Shown here in pieces: positions 5,702 to 5,719 of a DNA stretch of 5,719 bases. Made by a program: the position numbers and the translations under genes. The DNA is taken from assembly GCA_023384315.1 (NCBI GenBank), contig JAHDWY010000328.1, positions 1 to 5,719 on the forward strand, written 5' to 3'. This DNA is from Candidatus Hydrogenedentota bacterium (GTDB lineage Bacteria; Hydrogenedentota; Hydrogenedentia; Hydrogenedentales; SLHB01). The notes beneath the pieces are model-generated. The model saw nothing but the letters and a program-made list of their open reading frames with translations, was not told the origin of the DNA and searched no databases. How positions within the stretch are numbered: the stretch's first letter is position 1; the number at the start of each line of letters is the position of its first letter.

Positions 5702-5719
5702 GTCGACCCGAAATATTGA

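Larger units (their letters stand above)
5372..5719. other. Non-coding region downstream of the operon
   Basis: No convincing gene is present in these 348 bases. Short open frames at 5416-5610 and 5490-5690 lack ribosome binding sites and give low-quality, cysteine- and tryptophan-scattered products. Composition changes sharply: a T-rich stretch follows the operon, an AT-rich block spans about 5584-5619, and GC-rich sequence with a palindrome and DnaA-like boxes closes the window. The region reads as an intergenic control or replication-origin segment. Confidence 0.6.

Overview
The window carries a compact three-gene operon on the + strand, followed by a non-coding stretch of about 350 bases that ends in what looks like part of a replication-origin region. 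The organism is a Gram-negative (diderm) bacterium: one product ends as an outer-membrane beta-barrel does, and two products have Sec signal peptides. The coding DNA is moderately GC-rich by eye. Protein style (a two-gene-linked RND permease, a LolA-like periplasmic protein and a barrel with a WGTGD...NDMFPKD signature) recalls deltaproteobacterial, myxobacterial or related environmental lineages such as Hydrogenedentota. I cannot fix the phylum from the sequence alone.

Layout. Bases 1-148 are a leader region with four G-tracts, a good candidate sigma-54 (-24/-12) promoter at 79-94 and a Shine-Dalgarno sequence before the first gene. Bases 149-3001 encode an inner-membrane RND/MMPL-type permease with duplicated halves, a Pro/Ala/Gly-rich insertion in its second periplasmic loop, and an unusual C-terminal extension with two further membrane segments and a CxCxxC cysteine cluster. 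A 47-base gap with a perfect hairpin and a strong ribosome binding site leads to 3049-3846, a secreted LolA-like periplasmic protein. Seven bases later, 3854-5371 encodes an outer-membrane beta-barrel with an N-terminal, probably disordered, periplasmic extension. Bases 5372-5719 hold no convincing gene. They contain an imperfect hairpin, a T-rich stretch, an AT-rich block, a 14-base palindrome and two neighbouring DnaA-box-like sequences.

How the genes fit together. An inner-membrane RND pump, a lipid-carrier-fold periplasmic protein and an outer-membrane barrel in one transcription unit suggest a trans-envelope route for a hydrophobic or lipid-like substrate. No periplasmic adaptor gene and no TolC-type channel gene are present. 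The most striking observation is that the permease and the barrel, which are not related proteins, both carry repeats of the same short motif, (L/S)P(A/E)GLG, in parts predicted to lie in the periplasm. This suggests a shared linear motif or linker that connects or co-organises the two ends of the system.
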